DNA of 64,000 nucleotides. Source: Hymenopus coronatus (Eukaryota; Arthropoda; Insecta; Mantodea; Hymenopodidae). The stretch spans positions 102,059,281 to 102,123,280 of the forward strand of contig CM060898.1 of the NCBI GenBank assembly GCA_030762935.1, read 5' to 3'. The notes below the pieces were generated by a model. The model had not been told where the DNA came from. It saw only the letters and a program-made list of their open reading frames with translations, and ran no database searches. The position numbers and the translations under genes were made by a program. Shown one piece after another: positions 22,291-33,859 of the stretch (positions are counted from its first letter, which is position 1; each line of letters starts with the position of its first letter).

Positions 22291-23437
22291 TGCTTCTTGT
22301 GAACTCTTTATATCGAATGATTTGATATAATCTACTTTCTATAAGTGAAAGACAAAGTGAAGATGTATGCACAGCATAAATGTCGGGTATAACCAAACTT
22401 TGGGCCACCGCAGTGTTGAAATAGCAGGATGGTTAGTGTGGACTAGGTCAGACAATATCGAGAACTGAAAGAGAAACGCCTAGCACACCAATAAATAACG
22501 AATTAATTGAAATTCATAGCTTTGTCCGCGCGGCTTGCGTACCCTTCGACGTAACGTGGGCTGAAAAGGGTTTTTATCAAAGGAAGGAAGATTGTGTTGG
22601 ATGGCACATAGGCTCCATCTTGTTTATAAGTATTGCCGTCGCTTTGCCTCGCTGAGGAAATGAAGGCTAGCCCCGACTTTCAACATGCAAATAGAATATA
22701 AATCAGCATGATTTGTTTCACGGGTCGAACAGAGAGGTGCACACTTGATCATCTCTCAGCCGTTCATTCGCGGCCAGCACTGACTGGCCCCAAACCGGTT
22801 CCTTCTTTTGAAAAACTGAAACAGGGAAAGAATGATAACGTATAGCAGGGCATGCTGAATTACCTCTACTCCGAGTTTTCCAGTGTCCATGTTACATACG
22901 ATATATTTCATTATAATGGTAATACTCCCCTCTTATATATAGCCGGTATGTCATTCAAACTCCACCTGATTGTTTTATATACAGTGTGTGTAAAAAGTAT
23001 GGAACAATGCTTGTAACTATAGTTTTGCGAAGTGAACATGTTTAGAAAAGCTGTAAGATATCAACGTATTTTCATATTACCATGATTGTGAATAGGGCGT
23101 GAATTTTTGTTGTTTAATTTTTTTGGTCTTCAGGCCTCGGAACGTACAGGTAGGTTTTTTTTTTTTTTTTGAACTGTAATTTAAATTTATTAGGACGTAT
23201 TACATAATATGAAATTTAAACCAAGAAAACACATTCATATTTTTTTTTTGTTGTGTTTAACGCCCGCTTTTACTGCAATGGCACTTGCTGGTATACAATG
23301 GTATACTTTGTTATGGTCGGTTATGGTATGACCTGTTATTATATGTTTTGGAATGGCCTGATTTGGTATGACCTCTTATGGTAAGATATGGTCTGGTCGC
23401 ATCCTAATCAAAACAATTAGATCCTTTTTAAAAAAAA
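22291..23437. other. Unassigned sequence with minor simple repeats and a SINE tail
   Basis: This is a less AT-rich block without a long frame. It contains TATATATAG at 22,934 and a TCATTC at 22,951, a weak promoter-like pair. ACAGTGTGTGTAAAAAGTAT near 22,982 resembles a DNA-transposon end but has no partner. A family F4 SINE tail is at 23,250-23,285. A degenerate TATGGTATGACCTG-type repeat spans about 23,287-23,400. Confidence 0.3.
23250..23285 (-). repeat. Fragment of the F4 SINE tail
   Basis: GTGTTTAACGCCCGCTTTTA is the reverse complement of the AAAGCGGGCGTTAA block near the 3' end of the F4 elements (for example around 44,670-44,690). Only this tail is present. Confidence 0.55.
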
Positions 23438-24233
23438 TCTGATGTGTTACACTCACATGACTTTCTCTAGCCGTTCTATAAACGTCTTACATAAGACTAT
23501 TCTTCTTTCTGCACCTTGCTAATCGAGGTACTCATTAGCACAATGCTCTTATTACTTAGTTCCTTATAAGTAGGAAGAAAATAAGGGAATACACTAGGCT
23601 AAACCGATAGTCAAATGTTTTAAAAGCTGTCGTTATGCGATTGTCATTACAAATCGCTTCTTTTCTTGGCCAGGAGTAGAAGAAAAGAAAAACGGACACT
23701 CCCGCCTGAGAAAAGTACAGGTACTTTACAACTGAAACTAATAACAATGAATACCCCGAAAACGGTAAGTTCCACGAAAAAAACGTATATGACGTAAGTT
23801 GTGTATTTTAACAAGGCCTACATTTTTTTGTATAAAAAGCTTTTGTCTATCTCTTGCGGTTTACTAGTTATGCGAAATTAAGCAAAATTCATCCCATATA
23901 AACAGGTCTTTAGAAGCTATTCCCAGAAAATTCAAGATATACATTAAATTTCTCAGGTAAATATCTTTAATATACGATATTTTAATCAAAATCGTTGGAG
24001 CCATTTTTAAGAAAATTAAAATTTTCGAAAACGGTTCCATGTAAAGGGTAGTTTGGGGTGGGGGGATTTTTCTCAAAATCTTCGAGCCGCACCCCTGGAA
24101 GATACTGAACTTAAATACCAAGTTTGGTATTTTAGATACTTTTCTTTTTTGAGTTATCGTGTTCACAGAAACACGGACACACACATCGACTTTTTGGGTG
24201 GAATACATTGTACATACGGGGCTAGAGAAGGTA
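23438..24233 (-). mobile_element. PQ element of the CTAGC end-type
   Basis: Q begins TCTGATGTGTTACACTCACA at 23,438 and has ACTTTCTCTAGC (23,460-23,471). P ends with GCTAGAGAAGGT (24,221-24,232) preceded by GTACATACGG. The two sub-terminal repeats share the CTAGC/GCTAG change relative to the common CTACA/TGTAG type. The block between the AC tract and the hairpin is mostly deleted (GACTTTTTGGGTGG). Confidence 0.85.
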
Positions 24234-24723
24234 AAAATAAAATATATTCTGAACTTTTTCTAAGGAATTCAATCGTGTCGCATGTTTGTGGGAAACTGAA
24301 CCTAGTAGTAAGCTTGGTTAAATGACTTTTGTTTTTATATCATTATCTACTGCGTAAGTCGTATAAGCATGGCATTCCACTCAAAAATTGTACGTATGTC
24401 GAGATTACTCCGGAGATATGTTATGAAATCAAAAAAACAATTGCCTGTGAACAGGATAACCAAGAAACGAATATTTAGTTATATACACAATTGATATTTA
24501 TGTTCAGCGTCTTCAATGTAGGTAACAGGAATATTTTAAAGAAAATCCCCCGCCTTAAACAATGCTTTATATGGAACTTTTTCATTTTCTCAAAATGAAT
24601 GTAACGATTGTAATTATAATATCATATTATTATGTTTAAGTTATTTTCGATAAAAATGAAATGAAAATTTTTAACTTTCTCGGAAATCCTCTTCATTCTG
24701 GATGACTTATGAAGAAATAATTA

Positions 24724-26052
24724 CGAGGTACGTCCAGAAAGTAAGTTCCGTTTCAATTTATCAACGCTGCAGCGCTGCGATCGCAGTTCCGCACATGCGC
24801 GGTAGACGCTCTGTATCAAGGAGAAGAAACGTGCGCCATTTTGAGATCGCTGTCAGCCACATACCCTTTGTTGTGCTTGTTTACAATGTCGGTGTTGATT
24901 GAAAATCCCGCCGCTTGTGAAATCAGATATGTGATTCGCTTTCTGAATGCTAGGAAAGTGAAACCAATTGAAATTTATCGGCAAATTTCGAAGTTTACGG
25001 ACAAATTGAGATGAGGGATTCAATGGTGAGAAGATGGGTCCGACAGTTCAATGAAGGATGTAGTGAAGTGTACGATGAAGAACGAACTGGGCGTCCATCT
25101 TTGGTTACAGAAGAACTGGTTCACGCGATTGATGACAAGATCCAGGAAAACCGCAAGTTTACAATTAGTGCTCTCGCTAGGGAATTTCCCCAAAGCTCAC
25201 GATCACTAATTCATGAAAGTGTTACCGAAAAACTGAAATTTCCTATACTTTGCTCACGTTGGGTACCAAAGATTCTTACTGAGCAACACAAAACAAAACG
25301 GATGGGTAGTGCACTTCAGTTTTTAACCCGTCATTATGAAGACGGCGAAGAATTTCTGACACATAGTCACAGGAGATGAGACTTGGGTTTCTTACGACAC
25401 CCCTGAAAGTAAGCGGCAATCAATGGAATGGAGAAACACTTCATCCCCAGTAAAGGTTAAGCCGAAACAAATCTTGACACCTCGAAAAATGATGTGCCCA
25501 GTGTTCTGGGACTGGAAGGGCATCTTACTCATTGATTTCTTACCGCGTGGTCAAATAATCAAAGCAGATGTTTATTGCGAGACACTTAGGAAATTCCGCG
25601 GCGCAATACAGAATAAGCGCAGAGGATTGCTGTCAAAAGGTGTTGTTTTTCTTCACGACAACGCACGACCACACACTGCAAATGTGACGAAAAACCTCCT
25701 ACAGGGATTTGGCTGGGACGTGTTTGACCATCCTCCGTACAGCCCTGACCTCGCTCCTAGCGACTTTCATCTGTTCTTACATCTCAAGTCTTTCCTTGGC
25801 GGTGAACACTTCAACAATGACGAAGAGCTGAAAGAAAATGTTTCCAACTTTTTGAAGACACAGGCAGCAAACTTCTATGAAGAAGGTATACAAAGACTGG
25901 TGCCACGCTATGACAAATGCCTGCAAAATTTCGGCAGTTATGTGGAAAAGTAGTTTAAGAGATGTAGAATTTTGTGCAATAAATAATTATTCTGTATCTG
26001 TACACAATTTAATTTTATTACCAAACGGAACTTACTTTCTGGACGTACCTCG
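24724..26052 (+). mobile_element. Mariner transposon with perfect terminal inverted repeats
   Basis: The left end CGAGGTACGTCCAGAAAGTA (continuing AGTTCCGTTT) is repeated as an exact reverse complement at 26,023-26,052, giving 30-bp perfect inverted repeats. Each end abuts a TA dinucleotide (24,722-24,723 and 26,053-26,054), the standard mariner target duplication. The element is 1,329 bp, a usual mariner length. It is inserted in an older PQ copy. Confidence 0.97.
24886..25953 (+). pseudogene. Mariner transposase, nearly full length but frameshifted
   Basis: Role by family: DD34D cut-and-paste transposase of the type fused to SET in SETMAR. Seen: ATG at 24,886 (MSVLIENPAACEIRYVIRFL) with a frameshift and stop near 25,000. 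The frame from 25,011 carries the helix-turn-helix region, TGRPSLVTEELVHAID and CSRWVPKILTEQHK. At about 25,367 two bases appear to be missing just before GDETW, so the first catalytic Asp lies in the next frame. The final frame (25,423-25,953) has HDNARPH with Asp at 25,657-25,659 and SPDLAPSDFHLF with Asp at 25,762-25,764, leaving 34 residues between them. It ends YDKCLQNFGSYVEK. Only two frame lesions are visible, so the copy is comparatively young. Confidence 0.93.
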
Positions 26053-26794
26053 TAAATTGTTACTGGATAAGAACTATATAACTAAACTAGAAAACCACTG
26101 TGGGGCCCCGTGCGAACAATTTTTGCTGATGGACATACTGTTCAACTTGTTCCAGCTGCTCTTTCAATTGTTCTTCTAACAATTAATAAAACAATAGAAG
26201 GAAGTAAAATTCAAAAGATTGAATGTATTATTTATTCAAAGAAAACTAAAATAAAGATCTCTTTACAATACCATTTCGTATATCAAGATACACTTTTTGT
26301 TTGTGAACTAACCATTTTCGAAATATTCTATTTATTGGTTTAAGTTCTAAAATTCTTAACTTTTCTCAAATAGGGAGTCGAATTTATTTATTTATTCACC
26401 TTTTGTACTCCTGGACAAGAGAAACAAATTTCAAAATCACAGAGCGAGCAGCTCTTAAAACGTTTGACCAACGTTTTATTCTAGTGTATTCCACTATTCA
26501 CTTTGTACCTTAAAGCAAACAAGTACTATGTTCATCTCTGCTAATATTTATTTCAATACTAATGAAGTAGACAGAATAATAACGTTTTGTAAAAATAGTT
26601 GTTGCAGAATAGGTAGAGAAAATCATACGAGTATGACGCATCAGATTATTTTTTGGGGGGGATGTAAAATCTGTTGCTCCTAGTAGGTGTGTGGTAGAAT
26701 ATGTAGAATAAAATATTTCCAAATTAATAATGGTTAAATAAAATAAAAATATCGCCATTTACAGCCTTGTGAACTTGAAATAGTGCAGTGTTTT

Positions 26795-28455
26795 ATACTT
26801 TTTCTACACGTACTACGTACATAGTGTATAGAGAAGGTGTTGTATTCCACCCACACAATCGATACCAAAACATGACTCAAAAACTAAAATACCATTAAAA
26901 ACCAAACTTGGTATTTAGGTTCAGTATGTTCCACTGATGCGACAGAAGATATTTTAAAAAAAAACTTCCCACCCCAAACTACACTTAATATGGACAAATT
27001 TAAAATTTTGTTTTTCTCAAAAGTGACTCTAAAGATTTTGATTAAAATGTATTTACGTCACAATAAATATATTTTGAATTTTCTGGAAATACCTTCTGAA
27101 TACCTCTTCATTATGATGTATTTTTCATAATTAGTAAACGTAAATGATAGACAAAAACTTAAAATACCAAAAATATAGAGCTCGTCAAAACATACATTTA
27201 TGTGACTAACTTTTTCTTTTTGTAGAGTTGGACTTTCCTGAGATATTTATTTACGTGGATTTCAATTTTAACTACATAACTTTACTCAAACGGAAAGTCA
27301 CTTTGAGTTTTATCACTCCTTAATTTTATTGCTAGCTGTATAAATCCAATCAGCTTTTAAAAGCTTTGGCTGTTACTTTAGCATAATGTGTCCATTATTT
27401 CCCCTCTGTATAGAAGCATTGAAATAGCAAGACAATTTTCGCTAATGTTTATCTCGATTAGCTTGATGTATAAAAAATATGATGTGATCCATTCACATGA
27501 CTTTCTCTACTTCTCTGTACCAAATTGTTGTTAATTAGCTTATTCTTCTATTTACTTCATGCTAATCAGAAAAAAATTAGCAGAAATAGTCATATTACAT
27601 GCTTCCTTGTAAGTAGAAGCAAAATAAGGTTAAAGTGATAGTCAAAAGCTGATTGCTGAAGTGAAATAAGGAACTACCATAGTTAAAGTGATAGTCAAAA
27701 GCTGGTTACTATGTGACTGAAGTTCGTTTGTTTGTATGGACAGCAGTTAACAAATTCCTGTATGAGAAAAATACAGGTTTTTCAAAGCTGAAACAAAAAT
27801 CAAGGAATATCTAAAAACGATCAACTCCTCGAAAATAATTTATATAACATAAATTGTGTGTTTTAATTGGCTCTACATTTTTTGTGTGGTAAGTTTTTGT
27901 CCATTTCTTATGGTTTAGCAGTTATGCAAAATTTTGTAAAATTCATCCAGAATAAAGTAGTCTTCAGAGACTATTCCCAGAAAATTCAAGATATACTTAT
28001 TTTTTGTCAGGTAAATATATTTAATATACGATATTTGAATCAAAATCGTTAGTCATTTTTGAGAAAATCAAAGTTTTCGAAAAAAGTTCCATGTCAAGGG
28101 TAGTTGGGGGTGGGGGGATTTTCTTGAAAATCTTCGTGTCGCATCCTTGGAAGATACCAAACTTAAATACCAAGTTTGGTATTTAACGGCCTTTTCGGTT
28201 TTGAACTATGCTGGCAACACACATACACACACGGACATTTTTCTAAAAATGCTTTTTTTTTTTTTTTTTTTGTATTCAGGGTGTCCTAAAACATGTATTT
28301 TCGGTGAAATCTCTGTATCGAATTTTTGGGTGCATTACAATACCTTCTCTATACATTATGTACATAGTACGTTTAGAGAAAGTAAATATATTGTCCAGAA
28401 TAGATTGTTTGCAGAACAGGTAGAGAAATTCAAGTGAATGGAAGAAATCGGATAT
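26795..28455 (+). mobile_element. PQ element split by a minus-oriented PQ element
   Basis: P starts near 26,797 (ACTTTTTCTACACG) with hairpin TACGTACATAGTG. The CGATACC to CAAAACATGACTC transition shows that the GT-tract region is deleted. The body reaches CTCGATTAGCTTGATGTA at about 27,470. The Q end (GCAGAACAGGTAGAGAAATT, GTGAATGGAAGAAATCGGA) appears at 28,405-28,452, after the nested copy. Confidence 0.8.
27478..28384 (-). mobile_element. PQ element, complete, nested
   Basis: It starts TATGATGTGATCCATTCACA, includes a small internal duplication (two copies of AAAGTGATAGTCAAAAGCTG near 27,636 and 27,688), a poly(T) tract (28,252-28,271), and the hairpin CATTATGTACATAGTACG ending TTTAGAGAAAGTAAA. 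The host copy is interrupted within an A-run, with no long target duplication visible. Confidence 0.85.
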
Positions 28456-29204
28456 TTTATTTACAAAAATGCAAACATTGTATCTAATGTTGTATCTAAT
28501 TGCCATAAAAATAGTTTATTTACAATTTTTGGCTCTACATTAATCATTTTAGAACGTTTTTCAATCTGATTCAATTATATGCAAGTAATTTTATTATCTA
28601 CATTAAAATGTGTAAGTCATTTAATTCCCAAACGTAAAACTAATTGGACATATAATTTATGAAACAGCCCCATTCATAAGGTTGACCTGACAATTAAAAT
28701 ATTTCACTTGTATCCAAAAACATTATTCGATAGAAGGTAAAAATAATGCTTTCTAACTTGTCGATTAGTAAATAATTGAACCGCGTAGGTCGTTTAGCTC
28801 GTATATTTATGATATAATCGATAACCATATTGTATCCGGTAATGTTCCAGTAATTTATCAACAGTATTTAAATTTATTTTCCTATTTCAAAGCAAAATAT
28901 AAATCACGAAACAGCAAATTAAAGGTGGTTATTTTATGGTCTGTGTGTTTAGTCTTTGCTTCAACTGTAGATAGATCAGGAGGTGAATGTCCAAGCTATA
29001 AGTTACGTAAGTAAGCGACTTTCAGTGTGATTTATTTTATGAAGGTTGGCCAGCCAGAGAGGAGACTGTTGAAGCTTTGTGGTTCTCCATTGCCTTCGTT
29101 CAGAAGTATTTCCAGCACTGGAATTCAAATGGGAGCACTTTCTTAGGGGTTTCGTTTAAAATACTTGCCTAAGAAATGGATTATATAAAGTTTGTGTGTG
29201 TGTA
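28456..29204. other. Unassigned AT-rich sequence
   Basis: No long frame, repeat homology or tRNA-like box is seen. Lines around 28,620-28,900 are nearly devoid of G/C runs. This may be ancestral intergenic DNA. Confidence 0.3.
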
Positions 29205-29302
29205 GTACATAGGCAGTAAGATACCGAATCCACCCCAAAACACGGTATCGCTGGATTTAACTAGAAATACATGTTTTATGGTAAATGTATTTTTAAATAG
29301 GA

Positions 29303-29965
29303 CTTTCTCTAGCTGTTTCGCAAACAAAAATTTTCTTACAAAAGGTTATTCTTTTAATTACGTCAGAATTGTCTTGTCGCTTGTTTTTTGTAAATAGAAG
29401 GAAAATAAAATTAAGAAATGCACAAGCTAAAACCATAGTGAAATCGCTTAAAAGCTGGTCGCAATGTGAAACAATTGCAATTCAGTTCTCTTATCTTGGC
29501 TAGGAATAAACAAAAGAATCACGAAAAGAAAGATACTTCCTGTTTGAGAAAAGTTTACGCACCCTAAAACTGAAACTAATAATAACTCATAATATCTCGA
29601 AAACGGTTAATTCTACAAAAAAAAAAAAGTATAACATAAATTGTGTGTTTTAACGAGATATTCATTTTTTTTTTTTTGTGGCGTATTTCTTACATTTTAC
29701 AAGTTATACAAAAGTTATATTGAAGTCATCCAGAATGAAGACATCTTCATTGGATATTGCCAGAAAATTCGGATAAATATTACGTTTGTCATTACATCTT
29801 AAACATATAGCATTTTAATGAAAACAGTTTGAACCATTTTTGAAAATATCAAAATTTTCGAAAAACGTTCCATGTAAAGTGTCGTTGGGGGTGGTACGGT
29901 TTTCTTGGAAATCTTCGTGTCGCATCTAGGCTGATACTTAACCGACTTTTCGTTTTTGAACTAGG

Positions 29966-30012
<47 letters not shown>

Positions 30013-30171
30013 ACAGGAGACAGACACATACACGGACATGTTTATAAGCTTTTATTATTCAGGGATCTCAAAAGTGTATTTCCAGTGAAATTTTGGTATC
30101 GAATATTTGGGTGGAATACAATACCTTCTCTATCCGCTATGTGCATTGAACATATGTCCTGGAGGAAGTAA
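29303..30171 (-). mobile_element. PQ element nested in the preceding copy
   Basis: It opens directly with GACTTTCTCTAGCTGTTTCG, lacking the outermost 22 bases of the Q end. It contains a pure (CA)21 tract at 29,969-30,010 and ends with a worn hairpin (CGCTATGTGCATTGAACATA) and GGAGGAAGTAAAAC. Confidence 0.75.
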
Positions 30172-30289
30172 AACTTATAAAAAAGGTCTCTGCTAGGTAC
30201 GTGTGAAGAATATGACCCTAAAACAAACGAAATTGATAATTAAGTTCAGCATATTCCAAGAATGTAATACAAAGTAATACCAAGCGTGT

Positions 30290-30857
30290 TTTCATCTTGT
30301 CAAAAATTCACGACCGGAGCGAAGCGAAGGGTAAGGTAAAAGATGAAAATATGAGTTGTATTTGATCAGACAATTCATGGAAATAGACTTTTAATAATTT
30401 ATAATATATAGGAAAGGGGATTTTGTGAGATTATTATTGTAATACTTACATTTGTTCTCAAATGGTAGATGACGCATTCGACCATGTTTATTTACCGATT
30501 TTTTCCCTTTCTTTCTTCACTGCCTCTTGAATTACTGTATCTAAGAAATACAAATAATGATTATTTTCACTCCTTTTTTTAACGAATTACATTATGAAGT
30601 GAACAAATCTTTAAATAAACATTGTAACTGAATTAATTCAAAGAACAATTGACGGTTATTAAAGTTAAGGTTGGCTGCCTGGATTGTCATTTGTTATCAA
30701 TAATCAAGACAGGACAGTAGACACACGAACGTGAGGTGCGACAAGATTTCAAAGAAATGAACATCAGCTGCGATAAGATTTTCGACATTAGCGTTCTAGT
30801 TAGATGCCCGCGATTGGTTGAAATTGCCTAATCGGTTAATAGTGGAGCTGAATTGTC
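30290..30857. other. Unidentified insert within a PQ element
   Basis: This 570-bp segment interrupts the old PQ copy. It starts near TTTTCATCTTGTCAAAAATT and includes GACCGGAGCGAAGCGAAGGG. There is no tRNA-like box, poly(A), obvious inverted ends or coding frame. It may be a different transposon remnant. Confidence 0.3.
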
Positions 30858-31540
30858 AAGAAAATCTTCAACTCGAAACTAACCTTTACGTGGACATTTT
30901 TCAAAACTTTTGAGTTTCTCTAAAATAATAATTGATTAAAATACCGAATATTAAAGAGCATTGTGTATAGTTGACCGTTTCCGAGATATTCTTTGTAATT
31001 GTTTTCAATGTTAAAATACTTATACTTTTATCAGACAAGAATTCGCCCGTTTTTCTTTTGTTTTTGTTTTTGTTTTTTCTTTATTTCTGGCCAAGCAAAG
31101 AAGTAAATTTCAATTATAATGGCATAGGGATCGCTTTTAAAGCAATTCCCTATCGCTTTAGCGTAATAATTTCCTTTAGTTCCCTTCTACTTATAAAGAG
31201 CTAAGTAATAAGTACTTTCTGTTAATGTGTGGAAAGAAAAACAATATTTTGTAGAAAATGTGTAGAACAGCTAAAGAAAGTGATGTGAGTGTAACGCATC
31301 AGAAATTTTAGAATTATTTTACATCACAAAATGGAAAAACAGTGCATAATTATACTAATTAATTTTCAAAGCTAGTCTATAACTCCAATCAAAATTCCAA
31401 TCGGATATTTTATTACCCACATTGTGTAGTGCTTTTGGAAAAACATTCAGAGCTTTAGCTGGGTTTTTGTTGAATAAGATGGATTTTAAATATAGGAAAA
31501 TAACAGAACATTTGAAACTGTGAAAAATGGTTTTACATTG

Positions 31541-31695
31541 CCTCCGTGGTCGAGTGGTCAGCGAGATGACTTCTCACCCGGCGGACCCTCGTTCGATTCT
31601 AGGTGGGGCGGGGAATTTTTTTCTAACCAGAATTATTCCCTGTCCCCTACAGAATCTGGAAATATGAATGTGAGAGTGAGTGTATATGTTAGTGT
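31541..31695 (+). mobile_element. tRNA-derived SINE, family F1
   Basis: The head GCCTCCGTGGTCGAGTGGTC (box A) is followed by GTTCGATTCTAG (box B) near 31,592 and the body TCTAACCAGAATTATTCCC, ending AATGTGAGAGTGAGTG. It matches the minus-strand copy at 8,585-8,746, including the AATGTGAGAGTGAATG-like 3' block. Confidence 0.75.
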
Positions 31696-32205
31696 ACTGA
31701 AAAGTATTAACCTAAAGTCAATAACCTTGCGTTTATTTAGAGTGTTCCATTGGATGTGTTCCATCCACATGACTTTCTGTACCTCTCTGTAACAAATTAT
31801 TCTTAATAACATTATTCTTCTATCTACTTCATGCTAATCGATATAAACATTACCTGAAACGGTTTTATTATTTAGTTTCTTATAGATAGAAGGGAAATAA
31901 GGGGGTACACTAGGCTAAGCCGATAGTCAAATGTTTTAAAATGTGGTTGTTATGGTATAGAAATCCAATTCTTTGTGTGGTCAGGTGTTGACAAGTTCCC
32001 GTATGAGAAAAGTATAAGTATTTCAAAACTGAAATCAATGACAAGGAATATCTTAAAAACGGTCAACTCCAGGAAAAAAATGCATATAGCATGAATTGTG
32101 TGTTTTACGGTTTACCAGTTATGCAAAATTCAGCAAAATGCATGCAGAATAAACATGTATTCAGAGGTTATTCCCAGAAAGTTCAAGATATACATTCTAT
32201 TAATT

Positions 32206-33047
32206 TCTCTAGCCCCGTATGTAGAATGTACATAGGGATAGAGAAGTATTGTATTCCACCCCAAAAATGCGATGTCGAGATTTCACCGGAAATACCTGTT
32301 TTAGGACACCCTAAATATAAAAAAAGCATTTTCAGAAACAGGTCTTCTTGTGTGTGTGTGTGGACACCATTGCTCAAAAACGAAAATACGGTATTTAAGT
32401 TTGATATTTTCCAAGGATGCGACACGAAGATTTTCAAGAAAAACCCCCCAACCCTAACTACCCTTTACATGGAAAAAAAATCAAAATTTTTGTTTTTCTT
32501 AAAAATGACTCTAACGATTTTGATTAAAATACCAAATATTAAAGCTACTTCTATCACAAATAAAATGTATACCTTGAATTTTTTGGGAGTAGCTTCTAAA
32601 GATCTGCTTTTTTCTGGATGAATTTTGCTTAATTTGGCATAACTAGTAAACCGTAAGAGATGGACAAAAACTTAATATACAAAAAGTGTAGATCTTATTA
32701 AAATACACAAGTTATGTGATATACATTTTTTCGAGATATGCCTTGTTATTAGTTTCAATTATGAAATACTTATACATTTCTCAGACGGAAGTGTCCGTTT
32801 TTCTTTTGTTCTACTCCTGGCCAAGCACAGAAGCGATTTGCAATGACAATCGCATAACGACAGTTTTTAAAACATTTGACTACCACTTTAGTCTAGTGCA
32901 TTCTCTTAGTTCCAGTCTACTTATAAGGAACTAAGTAATACAATTCTATTAATGTTTATCTCGATTAGCATGGTGTTGAAAGAATAATTATCTTTTGTAA
33001 GAAGTCTGTAGAGCAGGTTGAGAAAGTCATGTGAGTGTAACACATCA
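32206..33047 (+). mobile_element. PQ element of the CTAGC end-type, nested
   Basis: P opens TTTCTCTAGCCCCGTATGTA, a hairpin variant with GCCCC/GGG arms. It contains a short GTGTGTGTGTGTG tract at 32,349-32,361 and ends GTTGAGAAAGTCATGTGAGT then GTAACACATCAGA. A 176-codon frame (32,091-32,621) runs through it but uses non-coding repeat sequence. Confidence 0.85.
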
Positions 33048-33108
33048 GATATATATATATAGATGTATATATATAGATGTATATAAATGTATATATATGT
33101 TCATGTAA
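33048..33108. repeat. AT-rich simple repeat
   Basis: TATATATATATAGATGTATA-type units follow directly after the Q end of the nested PQ copy, before the older copy resumes. Confidence 0.9.
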
Positions 33109-33451
33109 ATATCTTTTATATACGATATTTTAATCAAAATCACTAGAGCCATTTTTGAGAAAATCAAACTTTTTGAAAATGATTCCATGTAAAGGGTGTT
33201 TGGGGGTGGGAAGATTTTCTTGAAAATCTTCGTGTCTCATTCTTGGAAGATACCAAACTTAAATACCAAGTTTGGTATTTAACGGTGTTTTCGTTTTTGA
33301 GCTATACTGCCCAGGAGCACAGACACATACACGCACACGCGGATCTTTTTATAAAAATGATTTTTTATTTTTTTGATTCAGGAGAACCGAAAATATGTAT
33401 GTGAAATCTCGGTATCCAATTTTTGGGTGGAATACAATACCTTCTCCATCC

Positions 33452-33706
33452 ATGGTCGCGGGTTCAAACCCGGCGGAGGATGATGGATTTTTTCGGGCGT
33501 AAAAATGCTTATCATGGCTTCCTTCGGAAGGCAAGTAAAGCCCTTGGTCCCGTGTGGTAGATTTACGGCACGTAAAAGAACCTCAAGCCTGATGTAGAGG
33601 CCTCTGAGCAAAATTAAGCGGTATTTCACGCACACTATAGAATGGGACCCTCAGAACCATAGCAGTTAAAGAGCGTCCATAAATAAAATGCCATTTCCAT
33701 TTTTTT
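33452..33706 (+). mobile_element. SINE, family F3, 5' truncated, with target duplication
   Basis: It starts inside the tRNA-like head (GGTCGCGGGTTCAAACCC, box B), then a body ending GCAGTTAAAGAGCGTCCATA and a T-rich tail. It is flanked by TTCTCCATCC (33,442-33,451) and TTCTCTATCC (33,707-33,716), a 10-bp duplication with one difference. The target lies in the P-end hairpin of a PQ element. A second copy with the head present is at 61,651-61,868 (minus). Confidence 0.8.
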
Positions 33707-33859
33707 TTCTCTATCCATATGCACATTGTACATACGGGGCTAGAGAAAGTAAAAATAGGTTTAAAGTTTGGCATAGAGAGACATTTAACTAGCACGACAC
33801 TTAAAAATGACTTCCAAAACATATGTAACCTCCGTCCTAGGAGAATCAAACTGCAAAAA

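Larger units (their letters stand above)
24335..26648 (+). mobile_element. PQ element, old copy disrupted by a mariner
   Basis: A diverged P-side half (CGAGATTACTCCGGAGATATG, then GAAAATCCCCCGCC) runs to 24,723. The Q-side half resumes near 26,215 (TATTTATTCAAAG) and ends with GTAGAGAAAATC and GACGCATCAGA near 26,645. Between lie the TA-flanked mariner at 24,724-26,052 and about 160 bp (26,056-26,215) that I cannot align to the PQ consensus. Confidence 0.65.
29205..31305 (+). mobile_element. PQ element, old copy in three blocks
   Basis: Plus-oriented PQ blocks occur at 29,205-29,302 (CCGAATCCACCCCAAAAC, TTTAACTAGAAATACATG), about 30,195-30,290 (TTAAGTTCAGCATATTCC), and about 30,858-31,305 (GTCAAGAAAATCTTC through CTAAAGAAAGTGATGTGAGT and CGCATCAGA). 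They follow in family order and are separated by a minus PQ copy and an unidentified 570-bp segment. Confidence 0.65.
31752..33752 (-). mobile_element. PQ element containing a nested PQ element and a SINE
   Basis: The Q end GATGTGTTCCATCCACATGA begins near 31,755. The body continues to about 32,204 (AGATATACATTCTATT), resumes at about 33,110 (TGTAAATATCTTTTATATAC), and reaches the hairpin end GTACATACGGGGCTAGAGAA near 33,730-33,750. It is interrupted by a plus PQ copy, an AT microsatellite and a SINE within the hairpin, giving at least three insertion events in order. Confidence 0.8.

Noticed and set aside
22982..23010. Terminal inverted repeat of a DNA transposon (ACAGTGTGTGTAAAAAGTAT)
   Set aside because: No inverse partner or transposase remnant is found within several kilobases.
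32091..32621. 176-codon frame as a host gene
   Set aside because: It crosses the end of one PQ copy and the P half of another, including microsatellite sequence, so it is an accidental frame.
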